Positions 1-9,011 of a stretch of DNA of 64,000 nucleotides are shown here, piece by piece. The position numbers were made by a program, and so were the translations under genes. Position 1 is the first letter of the stretch. Each line of letters begins with the position of its first letter. The notes under the pieces were generated by a model that was not told where the DNA came from, did no database searches, and saw only the letters and a program-made list of their open reading frames with translations. Source of the stretch: Flectonema sp. DT1601 (taxonomy: Eukaryota; Euglenozoa; Diplonemea; Diplonemida; Diplonemidae); contig OZ025827.1 in NCBI GenBank assembly GCA_964019425.1, forward strand, positions 310,001 to 374,000, given 5' to 3'.

Positions 1-245
1 TAAACCACAATTCATTGATCATCATAGAAAGGGAGAGCAGTACGAAATGATGTGCATCACCTCACGAAGAAAGTGACAAAGTGCTACCTAAATTGAAAAT
101 AATGATTAAAATTAAAATCTTCCACCTTAACAACAAGTATGGCAATCTAAAAGTTTATAAAAAGTTACAAACTAAATATATCTGAATGAATAAGTCTCTA
201 ATATGAAATTAATATCGCAGTCGGAATAAGTCGTAAAGAGAGTTA

Positions 246-3200
246 TCAATCTTTCTTGACAAGTCCGTAAAGCTCAAAACCAGACACGTCAACAGAATAT
301 CCACCAGCAGTGTTCGGACCAGTTGAAATAATTTGAAAATGTCTGAAGTATTGTTGTGACGGTTCACTTAATGTGATCTTAAATGAAACAACGACGTCAT
401 GGGTGTGATCAGATGGACCAAATGCATCATCTTGAATGTGACGAGAAATAGTTTGATAAGACACGCCGTCAGTAGAAGCAATAAGATCCCAGGTGAGTAA
501 CTTCTTAACTGAATAGTTGCTATCAGGTACACCTCGCAACTCATCAGGGACGGCATATGCTAAAGTATAATAAGTAGGGATTACTGTGCAATTATTTAGA
601 GTAATTTTAATCCAAGAATTCAACTCATCAGCTGTACAACAAACTCTTGGCGCACAGTCAACAATGTCAGCTGCACAACCACTTTCAAATCCACTACTCA
701 TTACTGAAACCTTTCCCGACAATGAAGGATTACTGAACTTGCCTGTCATAGAATCAGTTCCCAACCATGATATGATCCCTTTATATTCTTCATGCGCTCT
801 GTATTCAATGTAATTGGGTGAGGTGTTGGTTAGTTGAGGTTGTTCAATGTCAGCCACATACCCATTGTAGTTTTCTTTGTCTGAATATAAATTAATTCCT
901 GCCGGGTTGGCAATAAGTTTTTGTAGATCATCTGCGTAAGGAATGTTATTACTATTAATTGAGGACAGCGGAAGTCGTTTGAGACGATCTGGTTCTGGAA
1001 TTGTGTGAGGAGAAGACTCGTACACCAAGTGAGCTGAATTAATATTTGAAACGTCGCTATGACTGAATTGAGAAACAACTGCTGTCTCTGCCGTAGTGTC
1101 GGCAAACGATGAAGAAACGAATTTCGCGTTTAAATCAGCCGCAGCGCGCAACAGCTCCTCACGAGACTCCCTGCTCACTTTTGGTGTTCTCATCGCATCA
1201 CCACCTGGCACTGATAGACTCGAATACCCTCCTGGAGTCACTACTTCATATTGCGGGATTCCATCAGCTCCACTAATAGCAAGCTCATGAGTTGGTGTCT
1301 CAAAGTTACTTGAGTGTCCATGACTGCTGACAGTATTATCATTGGAAGGTAAAATGTTTTGATAGCCGTGAGAGGTACCGACAGGTAGCCTGCCGGAACG
1401 TATCTCCTGTGCGGTGCGCAGTAACTGATCGCGAGACTCTCTAGTGTGAGGAGATGTAGGTGCTGAAGTGATAATTTGAAGTGGTGACACCTGAACAAGT
1501 GTTTCCACAGAAGTCAAATCACCAGCTAGTTGATCAGATGTAATAGATTGTTGTGGTGGCCCGACAAGGTGGTCAGCAGTAGGCTGTCTGATTCGTATCT
1601 CTGCCGGAAGTCTACCAGATCGTAATTCTGCAGCTGCTTTCACAAGTTCATCACGATACTCTCTTGTAGAACTCACTAACTTCGGATTCATTGCATCAAT
1701 TGGATGCTCAGCACTTAACTCAGCAGCAGCTCTTAAAACTTCATCACGAGTTTCACACGGTTGGTAGTTGAGTAGTTGATCACTACTGAAATTATCAACT
1801 GGAGGTATAACAGATGTCAGTACAGGATAGTCACTCCTGTATTCAGTGAGAGCCTCTACATCAGCAACAGATTGCACTACTAACTCGTTACCAATCTGTG
1901 CAGATGGAGGTGGAGATGAGTGTTTCTCTGCCGACATGTTAATTACAGTCTTCAATGCTGAGTCTCCAGACTCTTCAAAACTTTCTGGAAGAGTAATCTG
2001 AAGTGCAGAATCTACAACGAGCCTGTCCGTAGCTTTCCGTAGCAACAGTTCCCGAGCCTCTCTCGACATCTGTGTTGAGACAGTCGGACTGTTGTCATAA
2101 GCATCATCTTGTGGTAAGTAATTCTTTAAAATAGCATCAGCGTGCTGCTGTAAATATCCAACATCACGAAGGGTGTCTTGAAGGCTTCTCTGCTGGGCTT
2201 GCAGAATCGGATCCAAATGTGGGACTGCTGGTGAAGTGTCGGGATGGTTGATACGCCGTTCTTCAAGTTGAGAAGTATTTAATATAATCATTTCATTATT
2301 AGTAGAGAGATGTTGACCGTACTGATGCTGACGGTCCATAGGACTGCTCTCCAACTCAGTGAGCGATTTGTAGGGTTCCTTAACCTTAATTACCTCAGCC
2401 ACAGCTTCCACAGCTTCACGTAATGACTCGCCATAAGTTCTGTCATGTGATTCTTTGAGTTGCTGACTTTGTACTTCACCTGAAGGAGCAGATACAGAAG
2501 ATAAAGTGAGAGGCTTGCTATTACTATGTTGTGTACTTGAATAGAGTTTGTTCGTAGCTGTGGATACATCGAAATCAGTACTTCCGATATCATCGACATA
2601 CTTATTGAGATACTGAGCACTCGAATAGCATTCATCTGTTGGAGTAGAAATGTTATAATCAGCGCTTCTGATTGACTTGTGTTGCTGACTAACTAACTCA
2701 GTACGGTTAGACATCTTCATTGAATTATATTCATCAGGTGAAGTAGTAGAAAGTGTTGTTAATTTTCTCGTTGGCGGAGGAAGCTCAACTTCATTAAGCG
2801 AATCGATCCTCAGTGACGTATCAGTAAAAGTATTTTTTATATTTATGCTTTTCATTTGACTAACAGCCGTCCTAAGCAAGTTACTTGACACCTCCAACAT
2901 ATCTTTCGCAGGTGGTACAGCAGACTGTTGTTGAGGTATTCTACTGTCAGATAAAGGTTCTTCAGAGAGCCGCTTTGCAGCTTGGAGAAAATGATCAACG
3001 TACGTACCACTACTTTGATAGATGTATTTATTATCTGTCGGTTGACTTGCGATTATTACATCATCAACAGCAGCAGTAGTAGTGTCAGTTAAGTCGTACT
3101 TTTTATTGTTATCTGGTGCTTCACTGTACGGGGACTCTGATGGTTGTGGTAGAACATAATTACTCTTTGAGATGTTTCTGTTCGATACTCGTGATGTCAT

Positions 3201-3935
3201 AGCTGTAGGTTGGGATTGTAGTTGAAGAGTCTGATCAGATGAGTTCTGATTATTGTTATTATTACCATGAGATACATAACAAATAGGAACATCTTCCTCA
3301 CAATGAAACATATCCGTAGTTGAAGGAAGACTGAGTACTGAGTCTGATCGCTGTGACGCTGCTGCATGCGTGACGTTTCGAATATCATTCTTAAGAGAGC
3401 TAGCTAAACTAACGGTATCCGTGTGATGCAATAAAGTAGAGGATTCTGTTGATACTTCTTGTAGATAAGATTTAACACATGACAATAGAACATCTGGTCC
3501 CCACGTATCTGACAGTTTGCCAAGTGCTGAACGAACTGTTTCTGAAGGGTCAAGTATTCCTTCGTCAGGTGCTGGGGGTGATATTAAACCTCCTTCATGA
3601 GTGTTTGTAACAAGATTCTCTTTTGGAGAAGGAACTAAAATATTAGAAAGCTGAACAGTACTTTCTACTAATGAGTTTCTTATTGTTGTCAATCCATCAG
3701 GCGATCCAACACCCGTCAGTGGCGGAAGTATTTTTGCTGTCGCAGCTCTCTTTACGATTCCTCCTTCTTTAGTTTCGAATGCTTCTGAATGTCTTGCAAT
3801 GAATACATCAATGCTACACATTTGATCAAATCCTTTGGCGTTCCAATACTTGTCTAAATCCTTTATGTGAACTGAGCCATCGACTGGAATAAGTCGAAGC
3901 AGAGATTCCACATAAGCTACGTCATTATTGTCCAT
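246..3935 (-). CDS. Repeat protein with C-terminal F5/8-type (galactose-binding-like) domain
   Basis: The open frame runs to 3992, but I prefer the ATG at 3935 because a pyrimidine-rich acceptor (CTCTAACAG) ends 8 nt before it. The result is about 1229 residues with no intron seen. The last ~150 residues look like an F5/8 C or SUN-like beta-sandwich: tryptophans early, and a closing FRHFQIISTGPN...SGFELYG stretch as in HECTD1- and BTBD9-type proteins. The middle is Ser/Thr/Gln-rich and disordered. It carries at least five copies of a short helical motif, SRExRxELLRAAAEL, sometimes followed by RSGRLP, at about 2075-2010, 1760-1700, 1665-1600, 1445-1390 and 1185-1120. The N-terminal ~60 residues form a small helical or winged-helix-like segment. 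The repeated motif may be a binding peptide; that is inference. Function unknown. Confidence 0.75.
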   Translation of the reverse strand: MDNNDVAYVESLLRLIPVDGSVHIKDLDKYWNAKGFDQMCSIDVFIARHSEAFETKEGGIVKRAATAKILPPLTGVGSPDGLTTIRNSLVESTVQLSNILVPSPKENLVTNTHEGGLISPPAPDEGILDPSETVRSALGKLSDTWGPDVLLSCVKSYLQEVSTESSTLLHHTDTVSLASSLKNDIRNVTHAAASQRSDSVLSLPSTTDMFHCEEDVPICYVSHGNNNNNQNSSDQTLQLQSQPTAMTSRVSNRNISKSNYVLPQPSESPYSEAPDNNKKYDLTDTTTAAVDDVIIASQPTDNKYIYQSSGTYVDHFLQAAKRLSEEPLSDSRIPQQQSAVPPAKDMLEVSSNLLRTAVSQMKSINIKNTFTDTSLRIDSLNEVELPPPTRKLTTLSTTSPDEYNSMKMSNRTELVSQQHKSIRSADYNISTPTDECYSSAQYLNKYVDDIGSTDFDVSTATNKLYSSTQHSNSKPLTLSSVSAPSGEVQSQQLKESHDRTYGESLREAVEAVAEVIKVKEPYKSLTELESSPMDRQHQYGQHLSTNNEMIILNTSQLEERRINHPDTSPAVPHLDPILQAQQRSLQDTLRDVGYLQQHADAILKNYLPQDDAYDNSPTVSTQMSREARELLLRKATDRLVVDSALQITLPESFEESGDSALKTVINMSAEKHSSPPPSAQIGNELVVQSVADVEALTEYRSDYPVLTSVIPPVDNFSSDQLLNYQPCETRDEVLRAAAELSAEHPIDAMNPKLVSSTREYRDELVKAAAELRSGRLPAEIRIRQPTADHLVGPPQQSITSDQLAGDLTSVETLVQVSPLQIITSAPTSPHTRESRDQLLRTAQEIRSGRLPVGTSHGYQNILPSNDNTVSSHGHSSNFETPTHELAISGADGIPQYEVVTPGGYSSLSVPGGDAMRTPKVSRESREELLRAAADLNAKFVSSSFADTTAETAVVSQFSHSDVSNINSAHLVYESSPHTIPEPDRLKRLPLSSINSNNIPYADDLQKLIANPAGINLYSDKENYNGYVADIEQPQLTNTSPNYIEYRAHEEYKGIISWLGTDSMTGKFSNPSLSGKVSVMSSGFESGCAADIVDCAPRVCCTADELNSWIKITLNNCTVIPTYYTLAYAVPDELRGVPDSNYSVKKLLTWDLIASTDGVSYQTISRHIQDDAFGPSDHTHDVVVSFKITLSEPSQQYFRHFQIISTGPNTAGGYSVDVSGFELYGLVKKD

Positions 3936-4194
3936 GGACAGTTCTGTTAGAGGAGATAATCGTGTTGTGATTACTATCAACGTATAAAACATAAATCACA
4001 AATCACAAAACAAAAAAGATGTAAACAAAAACAAAACTTATATACGTTAAGACAGGTGCTGTCGATTTCACGCAATGAGGGATGGTGGCTTAGTTCTTTA
4101 TTTTTATTTTTTTTTTTAAATTGTTATTTTTTGTATCCACCTCCCAAACGATAACGTAATGTAACAACAAAAAAAAAAAAAAAAAAGAACTGAA

Positions 4195-5220
4195 TTAACT
4201 AGAGGGTAAGGATTTCTTTAAAGAATCACATCTGTCATGCAGAAAGTCAGAAATCGATTTTTTAGGATCGCTGTTGTTAAGGAAAGGATGAGTCAAAGCG
4301 TCTTTTGCTGACTGTCTGTTTTCCGGTTCAATCTGTAAAAGTGAATCAAGGAACTCAACGACAATAACATCATCAATACCGGATGTGTGTTGGCTCAGAT
4401 CAAACCGAGTAATATATTTTATTATGTCAAAGAAAGCTTTTACCTTAAAAGGATACCTTCCTAACAACATGTTTAACGTAAGCATACCCACAGCCCAAAT
4501 ATCACAAGCACTTCCATATTTACCACCAGGCTTCATTCTCTCTGGAGCCATAAATGCATAATTGCCTATTTGTGATTGAATTGTGGCGTTGCATGTATTT
4601 GATATGCTTTTTGCGACTCCAAAGTCAGCTAATTTGCAACATCCGTCCCAAGAAAGAAGAATATTCTCTGGTTTTATATCTCTGTGCATGTACTGTTTAC
4701 CACACTCTGAAAAGTGAAGAGCCGATAGACCGAGAAGTACTTGCTTAGTAATTGAAGAGGTGACAACAGAAGGGATAGGAATGTCCTGTAGGTGGACTAG
4801 GAGATCCATTAGGGATCCGCAATCCATGAAGTCCATTATGATGTGTAGTTCGCGATTCTTTTTATCTAAATAAATAAGTTTGCTTGATACGATGTTCTCA
4901 TTTGATATGTTATTCAAGACTTCAACTTCAGCGAGAAGTCTTCGAATGCGCGTCTCAACCTCAGCAGCGTGTTCCTGACACTCAATTTCCTTCCTTGCAG
5001 ATAAGTCCCCGTGTTCATCCTTTACTAAGGTTACTCTCCCTTGAGTACCTTTTCCAAGAACTTTCATTACCTCAAATCGTTCACTTGTTCCGTCTTGTAA
5101 TAATATTTTTTTTTGTAATTCACTTATCATCAATGACTCTTGAGATTGCGGGGTCGGTGTAGAGACAGGTATCGAGGGATCAGCACCCGTTATTTGCCAC
5201 TTTCGACGACGTTGTTTCAT
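4195..5220 (-). CDS. STE/MAPKK-like protein kinase
   Basis: A 341-residue protein, essentially one kinase domain with a short basic N-terminus. All catalytic landmarks are visible: Gly-rich loop GKGTQG near residue 57, the ATP-anchoring Lys of SARK at 77, HRDIKPEN at 179-186, DFG at 199-201, MAPE near 224-227 and the DIWAVG helix. The order and style (IMDFMDCGSL hinge, IGNYAFMAPERM activation-loop end) fit the STE7/MAPK-kinase group, which phosphorylates MAP kinases. The activation loop has several Ser/Thr, but GN replaces the usual GT before the APE motif. No docking site or other domain is obvious. A likely 3' splice acceptor (TTAACAG) lies about 16 nt upstream of the ATG. It should be catalytically active. 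The group is a good fit; the substrate is unknown. Confidence 0.85.
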   Translation of the reverse strand: MKQRRRKWQITGADPSIPVSTPTPQSQESLMISELQKKILLQDGTSERFEVMKVLGKGTQGRVTLVKDEHGDLSARKEIECQEHAAEVETRIRRLLAEVEVLNNISNENIVSSKLIYLDKKNRELHIIMDFMDCGSLMDLLVHLQDIPIPSVVTSSITKQVLLGLSALHFSECGKQYMHRDIKPENILLSWDGCCKLADFGVAKSISNTCNATIQSQIGNYAFMAPERMKPGGKYGSACDIWAVGMLTLNMLLGRYPFKVKAFFDIIKYITRFDLSQHTSGIDDVIVVEFLDSLLQIEPENRQSAKDALTHPFLNNSDPKKSISDFLHDRCDSLKKSLPSS

Positions 5221-5453
5221 TTTATTTTGTGGCTGTTAACAAAAAGGACTGAAATAAGAATTCATTTTCAACAAAATTTACCAAAATCGATATGCAAACG
5301 TGAAGAAGCCCCAAAGACGCGGAAACGTTCGGTGGTAGTACCCAATAGTAGTACAGTTTGCCTCAAGAACTGCTCTGCGTCTTTTTAAGCCCCGGAAGCT
5401 CGTCTTTCATACTAACCGACGGTTCCTTTTACTTTTTTTTTTTTTTTTTTAAT

Positions 5454-5487
<34 letters not shown>

Positions 5488-6676
5488 CCTTCCTACCGAC
5501 GGCTCTACACTAACCTAAAAATATACACTTGGTAAGACGGCACAATGCGGGCCTATTTCATTGCACGACAACACGTGGGCAGTTACCGCGCTAATAGCAA
5601 CCGGTGCTGCAATTCCGTTACAGCTCAAGCAACTGCTGGGGGTAACCAAAAAAAGAAAGGAAAAAAGTGACGGGGAGGGGAGGGGATAACAAGATAGAAA
5701 CAGAAGGCGCCAAATACCTACCTACTTGGCATTACCTAGAAATGGGTGCGAATGCTAGCTGGTTGTCTTTGCTTTCTTCTGTTCAGTATCACCTATCGAC
5801 GACAAACTCAGACGCTCTCTTGCTCATATACCGTGTTTGCGTTTTTTTTTTTACTTTTTTTTTTTTTTTTTTTTTTTCCCCGAGAGAATCGTTTTTTTTT
5901 TTTTTTTTTGTAAAGAGGTTACTTTTTTTTTTTTTTTATATTTTTTTTTGTTGAATGGCTTTTGCTATTCCTTTTTTTTTTTTTTTTATGTTGTTTTTTT
6001 GTTTTTTTTTTTTGTTTTTGTTTTTTTTTTGTTTTTAAAGTGAAAAGTTTTTTTTTTTTTTTTTTTAGAAGATCGCTATTTTGTTTTGTTGCTATTGAGG
6101 GAGGTGCTGGGCTGAAGGGAAACCTCTCTTGCCTTTTCTTCACTTCGGGGAAAGGGATTTTTATTTGGGCGATTTTGTGTTTCTTTTTCCATAAGTGTCT
6201 CGATAATTTTTTTTAAACTTTTTTTTGCTGTTACGCTCCATTCTTGTTTTAGTAAGAAATTAAAAAACGTGCTCCCAGGGAGAAGAGAGAGAGGGGACAA
6301 AAAAAAAAAAAAAAAGATTTTTTTTTTTTTCCTTCATTTATTTTTTGTTGTCCGAAAGAGGAAGGGTGGGTGGGGGGTATCCATTTTTTTTTTCTTAGCT
6401 CGCAAAATGTAATTCCTCTCACAGATTACGTTCTAGTGAAAAGGATGACGTCTCACATGCCGCAACTGCTATGCATGTCGGCGCGAAAGAAAGAAGGACT
6501 AGTAAGCTGATGAACTGCTGGCCCTAGATTGGGGCCAGAGGGTTATGGTGATGCATTTCTGTTCTGCTCGGTGATGTGTTTTTTTCAAATTTAAGAGAGA
6601 GGAATTTTTACATCGCATATTCCGAAGCATATTCGATACAACAAAGCTAAGTGCCTTCGCCTTTTTTTTTTTTAAA

Positions 6677-6707
<31 letters not shown>

Positions 6708-7642
6708 CCTGCAACAGGTGTAATTTAGCTTCAGTGATGAGAGAAATCTACACAGCAAGTCGTAAGGGTTCTTAAAGACGACACTACAGTCCTTATAGTC
6801 ATCCAAATATATCACTGTAGAACGTGTCGTGCAGTAGGCCTCTTCTGCTTCTTGGTACGTGTTTGCGAGAGAGAGAAAGATTACTGTTGTTGACACCAAT
6901 AGTCAACGCAAGAAGAAAGTCAGGTACACAGTCACCACTAGAATAAGTGACACCGTGTTGTAAGGGAGAGGAACACGCGAAACTATAAGTAAAAAAGACT
7001 ACGACGGCAAACTACTTTCATTTTAGCCACAGATACACAACTGTGTAGGGTTCTAGAAAAGAGCTGTACATCCACCGTGCGGGGAGGTGTTCTTTTTTTT
7101 TAAATTCAGTGAGAGCTAAGAACAATTATTCTTAGAGCTTCCTTCGCAAAGGGCTCGAAAGCTTAAATCGGTCGCTGGAACTGCTAACAGTGTTGTTTGT
7201 CATGAAAACAGGTAGTTACTGAACTACTTTAAAAGTATTCTTGTTATTTAATTTTAAGTTTTTTTTTTTTTTTCCCGACAAAGACACCAATGCTAATAAA
7301 AAGAGAACGTAACTTCTTAGCTGAATTTCTTTTTTTTTTCTGTTTTCATTTTTTTTTTTTTTTTTGAGAGAACAAGAGCACGTTAATCAAATCAAACAAA
7401 GAATAAAAAGAAAAAAAAGAAAGTTTCGGGAGGTTTGTGAGGGAGTGCAAACAAAACCTTTTTTTGGCTCCTCTAACGTATTCCTGTTTAATAATTGGGG
7501 GAATTTTTTATTTTTTTCGTGCGGAAGACATCATCTCTCTCTTTACCATCGCAGGAACTAATCCATTTTTTTTTTTTTTTTTTTTTTCACAAAGCACACA
7601 AAAAGAGAAGCAAAAATATAGTGAGGCATTAACTCAGCGAGC
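5221..7642. other. Gene-poor T-rich intergenic region
   Basis: This 2.4 kb stretch is dominated by T runs on the plus strand (clusters at 5430-5490, 5840-6070, 6300-6330, 6660-6710, 7260-7275, 7330-7365 and 7565-7590). Open frames here are poly-Phe/poly-Lys artefacts. The more balanced parts (5490-5840, 6400-6660, 6720-7250) show no protein similarity, no tRNA boxes and no snRNA I can recognise. Confidence 0.6.
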
Positions 7643-8731
7643 TTACCCAGTGAATCCGAATGGGGCAAACTGACCAGCCTGGGCAAGCATCTGTGGCGAT
7701 GCTCCCATAGGGTTCATCTGTCCTAACTGTCCCATAGGCATTTGGCCCATCTGAGCTGGAAGCTGGCCCATTTGTCCCATAGGAGCCATTTGTCCCATCT
7801 GTGAGAACATGTGCTGCTGTGCAAGAAGTGTTGGTGTGAATCCTGTGTTTGATTTATTTGTTTTTGTTTGAATTACCAAACCCGCTAACTCAGTATTTAT
7901 ACATACCCTTTGGAACAACCATCGATGTTGCAGAGTTTTGGGTGGCAGTAATCTCTGACACCTTTGAGTACTGTTTATTTGTGTTATTATGTTTATTGCT
8001 TTTTAAGATCAACAATCAACATCAGGATAATAATTTCATACCTGAATATCTAAGAAGAATGAAGCCTGGTCTCCCAAGTTTACTGGTTGACCCTGAAGGG
8101 TGTTCTTAACCTTAACAGCCTGGTCCTTGTCGCTGAACTGAACGAGAGATTGAACTCTGTTGTGGTTCTGTGCTGATGAGGCGTTCTTAGGAAGGACGAC
8201 AATCTTTTCTACCTGTCCGTAGTTACCGAAAATCTGATAAACGATAAGAGGAGTAAGGTGAACCATGTTAGAGATATCGTACTCAGGGTTGAACATCGAT
8301 ACCAACAAAGTCTTACCTGGTGGGGTATCACTTAGTTCTGCGTGTCTTGAGTACTTTACGTACACACGACGGTGATCAACATCAACGTATCCATTTCTGT
8401 GACAGTATTCAACAACCTGGTTGGTTTTATTGAAAGCGATAGATCGAAGTGCAAAAAGTAAGTAAAATATAATTATACATACCGCCTTGGCTGTATCATT
8501 GCTATCCATCTCTATCAATGCTTGATTCTTCGCTCTCAACATTACAACGTTTACTACTCTCCCAAACTGCTGACACATTGCCACTAATCCCGACTGGGTA
8601 ACGTCAGCCGTTACATTTCTGCAGTGGACAACCTTACTTGGGTCACCAATGTCATTTACGTATTGCTTCTTACCAGTTGTTGGGTTAACTTCACCCGACA
8701 CCACTGGTGGTTGTTGTTGATGATCCTGCAT
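7643..8731 (-). CDS. PTB/hnRNP-L-like RNA-binding protein, two RRMs
   Basis: Four exons: 8731-8483, 8416-8042, 7952-7907 and 7842-7643. All joins keep frame (870 nt, 289 residues). Donors are GTATGT, GTATGA and GTATGT; introns are 66, 89 and 64 nt. The first intron is a multiple of three, so the unspliced frame stays open. RRM1 (about residues 35-110) contains VHCRNVT at strand beta1 and ends VYVKYSRHAEL; RRM2 (about 115-205) begins TLLVSMFNP. Both match the polypyrimidine-tract-binding/hnRNP-L family, which binds CU-rich RNA and controls splicing. The tail (about 225-289) is Gly/Met/Gln-rich with repeated MGQ units. Family members usually have four RRMs; only two are present. The TAA stop overlaps a possible donor (GTAAGC), so a further 3' exon is not excluded. 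A splice acceptor (CTACAG) ends 1 nt before the ATG. Confidence 0.85.
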
Positions 8732-8754
8732 ACTGTAGCTTATTTATATAACAA

Positions 8755-8836
8755 AGGGAGGGAGGCGAGAGGAATGCGAAAAAGGGAGCGAAGTGTATGA
8801 AGGAGAGGAGCAAAGAGAGGGAGAGAGAGGGAGCCT
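8755..8836. repeat. Purine-rich G/A low-complexity tract
   Basis: On the plus strand this stretch is almost entirely G and A, including a gagagaggga simple repeat. It lies just upstream of the PTB-like gene, in its probable promoter or leader region. It is a simple-sequence tract with no other signal. Confidence 0.7.
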
Positions 8837-9011
8837 GTGAGTAAATAATATTTAATAACACGACCAATACAAAATACCAATAACAAAATAAACTCTCAAG
8901 ACTCTCTACTATGTTACGTACTGTCAGAACTGAAAGAATTTATTTTATTTGAAACAGCTGTAAATTGTCTATCATGAAACACAAAGCTGTAAAGCAAGTG
9001 ATTTACAAAAG

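Noticed and set aside
5667-6300. Plus- and minus-strand poly-Phe/poly-Lys ORFs
   Set aside because: They are produced by long T/A runs and lack any non-repetitive coding content.
8417-8482. 22-codon hydrophobic insert in RRM1 of the PTB-like protein
   Set aside because: It interrupts the RRM fold exactly between a GTATGT donor and a CAG acceptor; it is a 66-nt intron whose length keeps the frame open.
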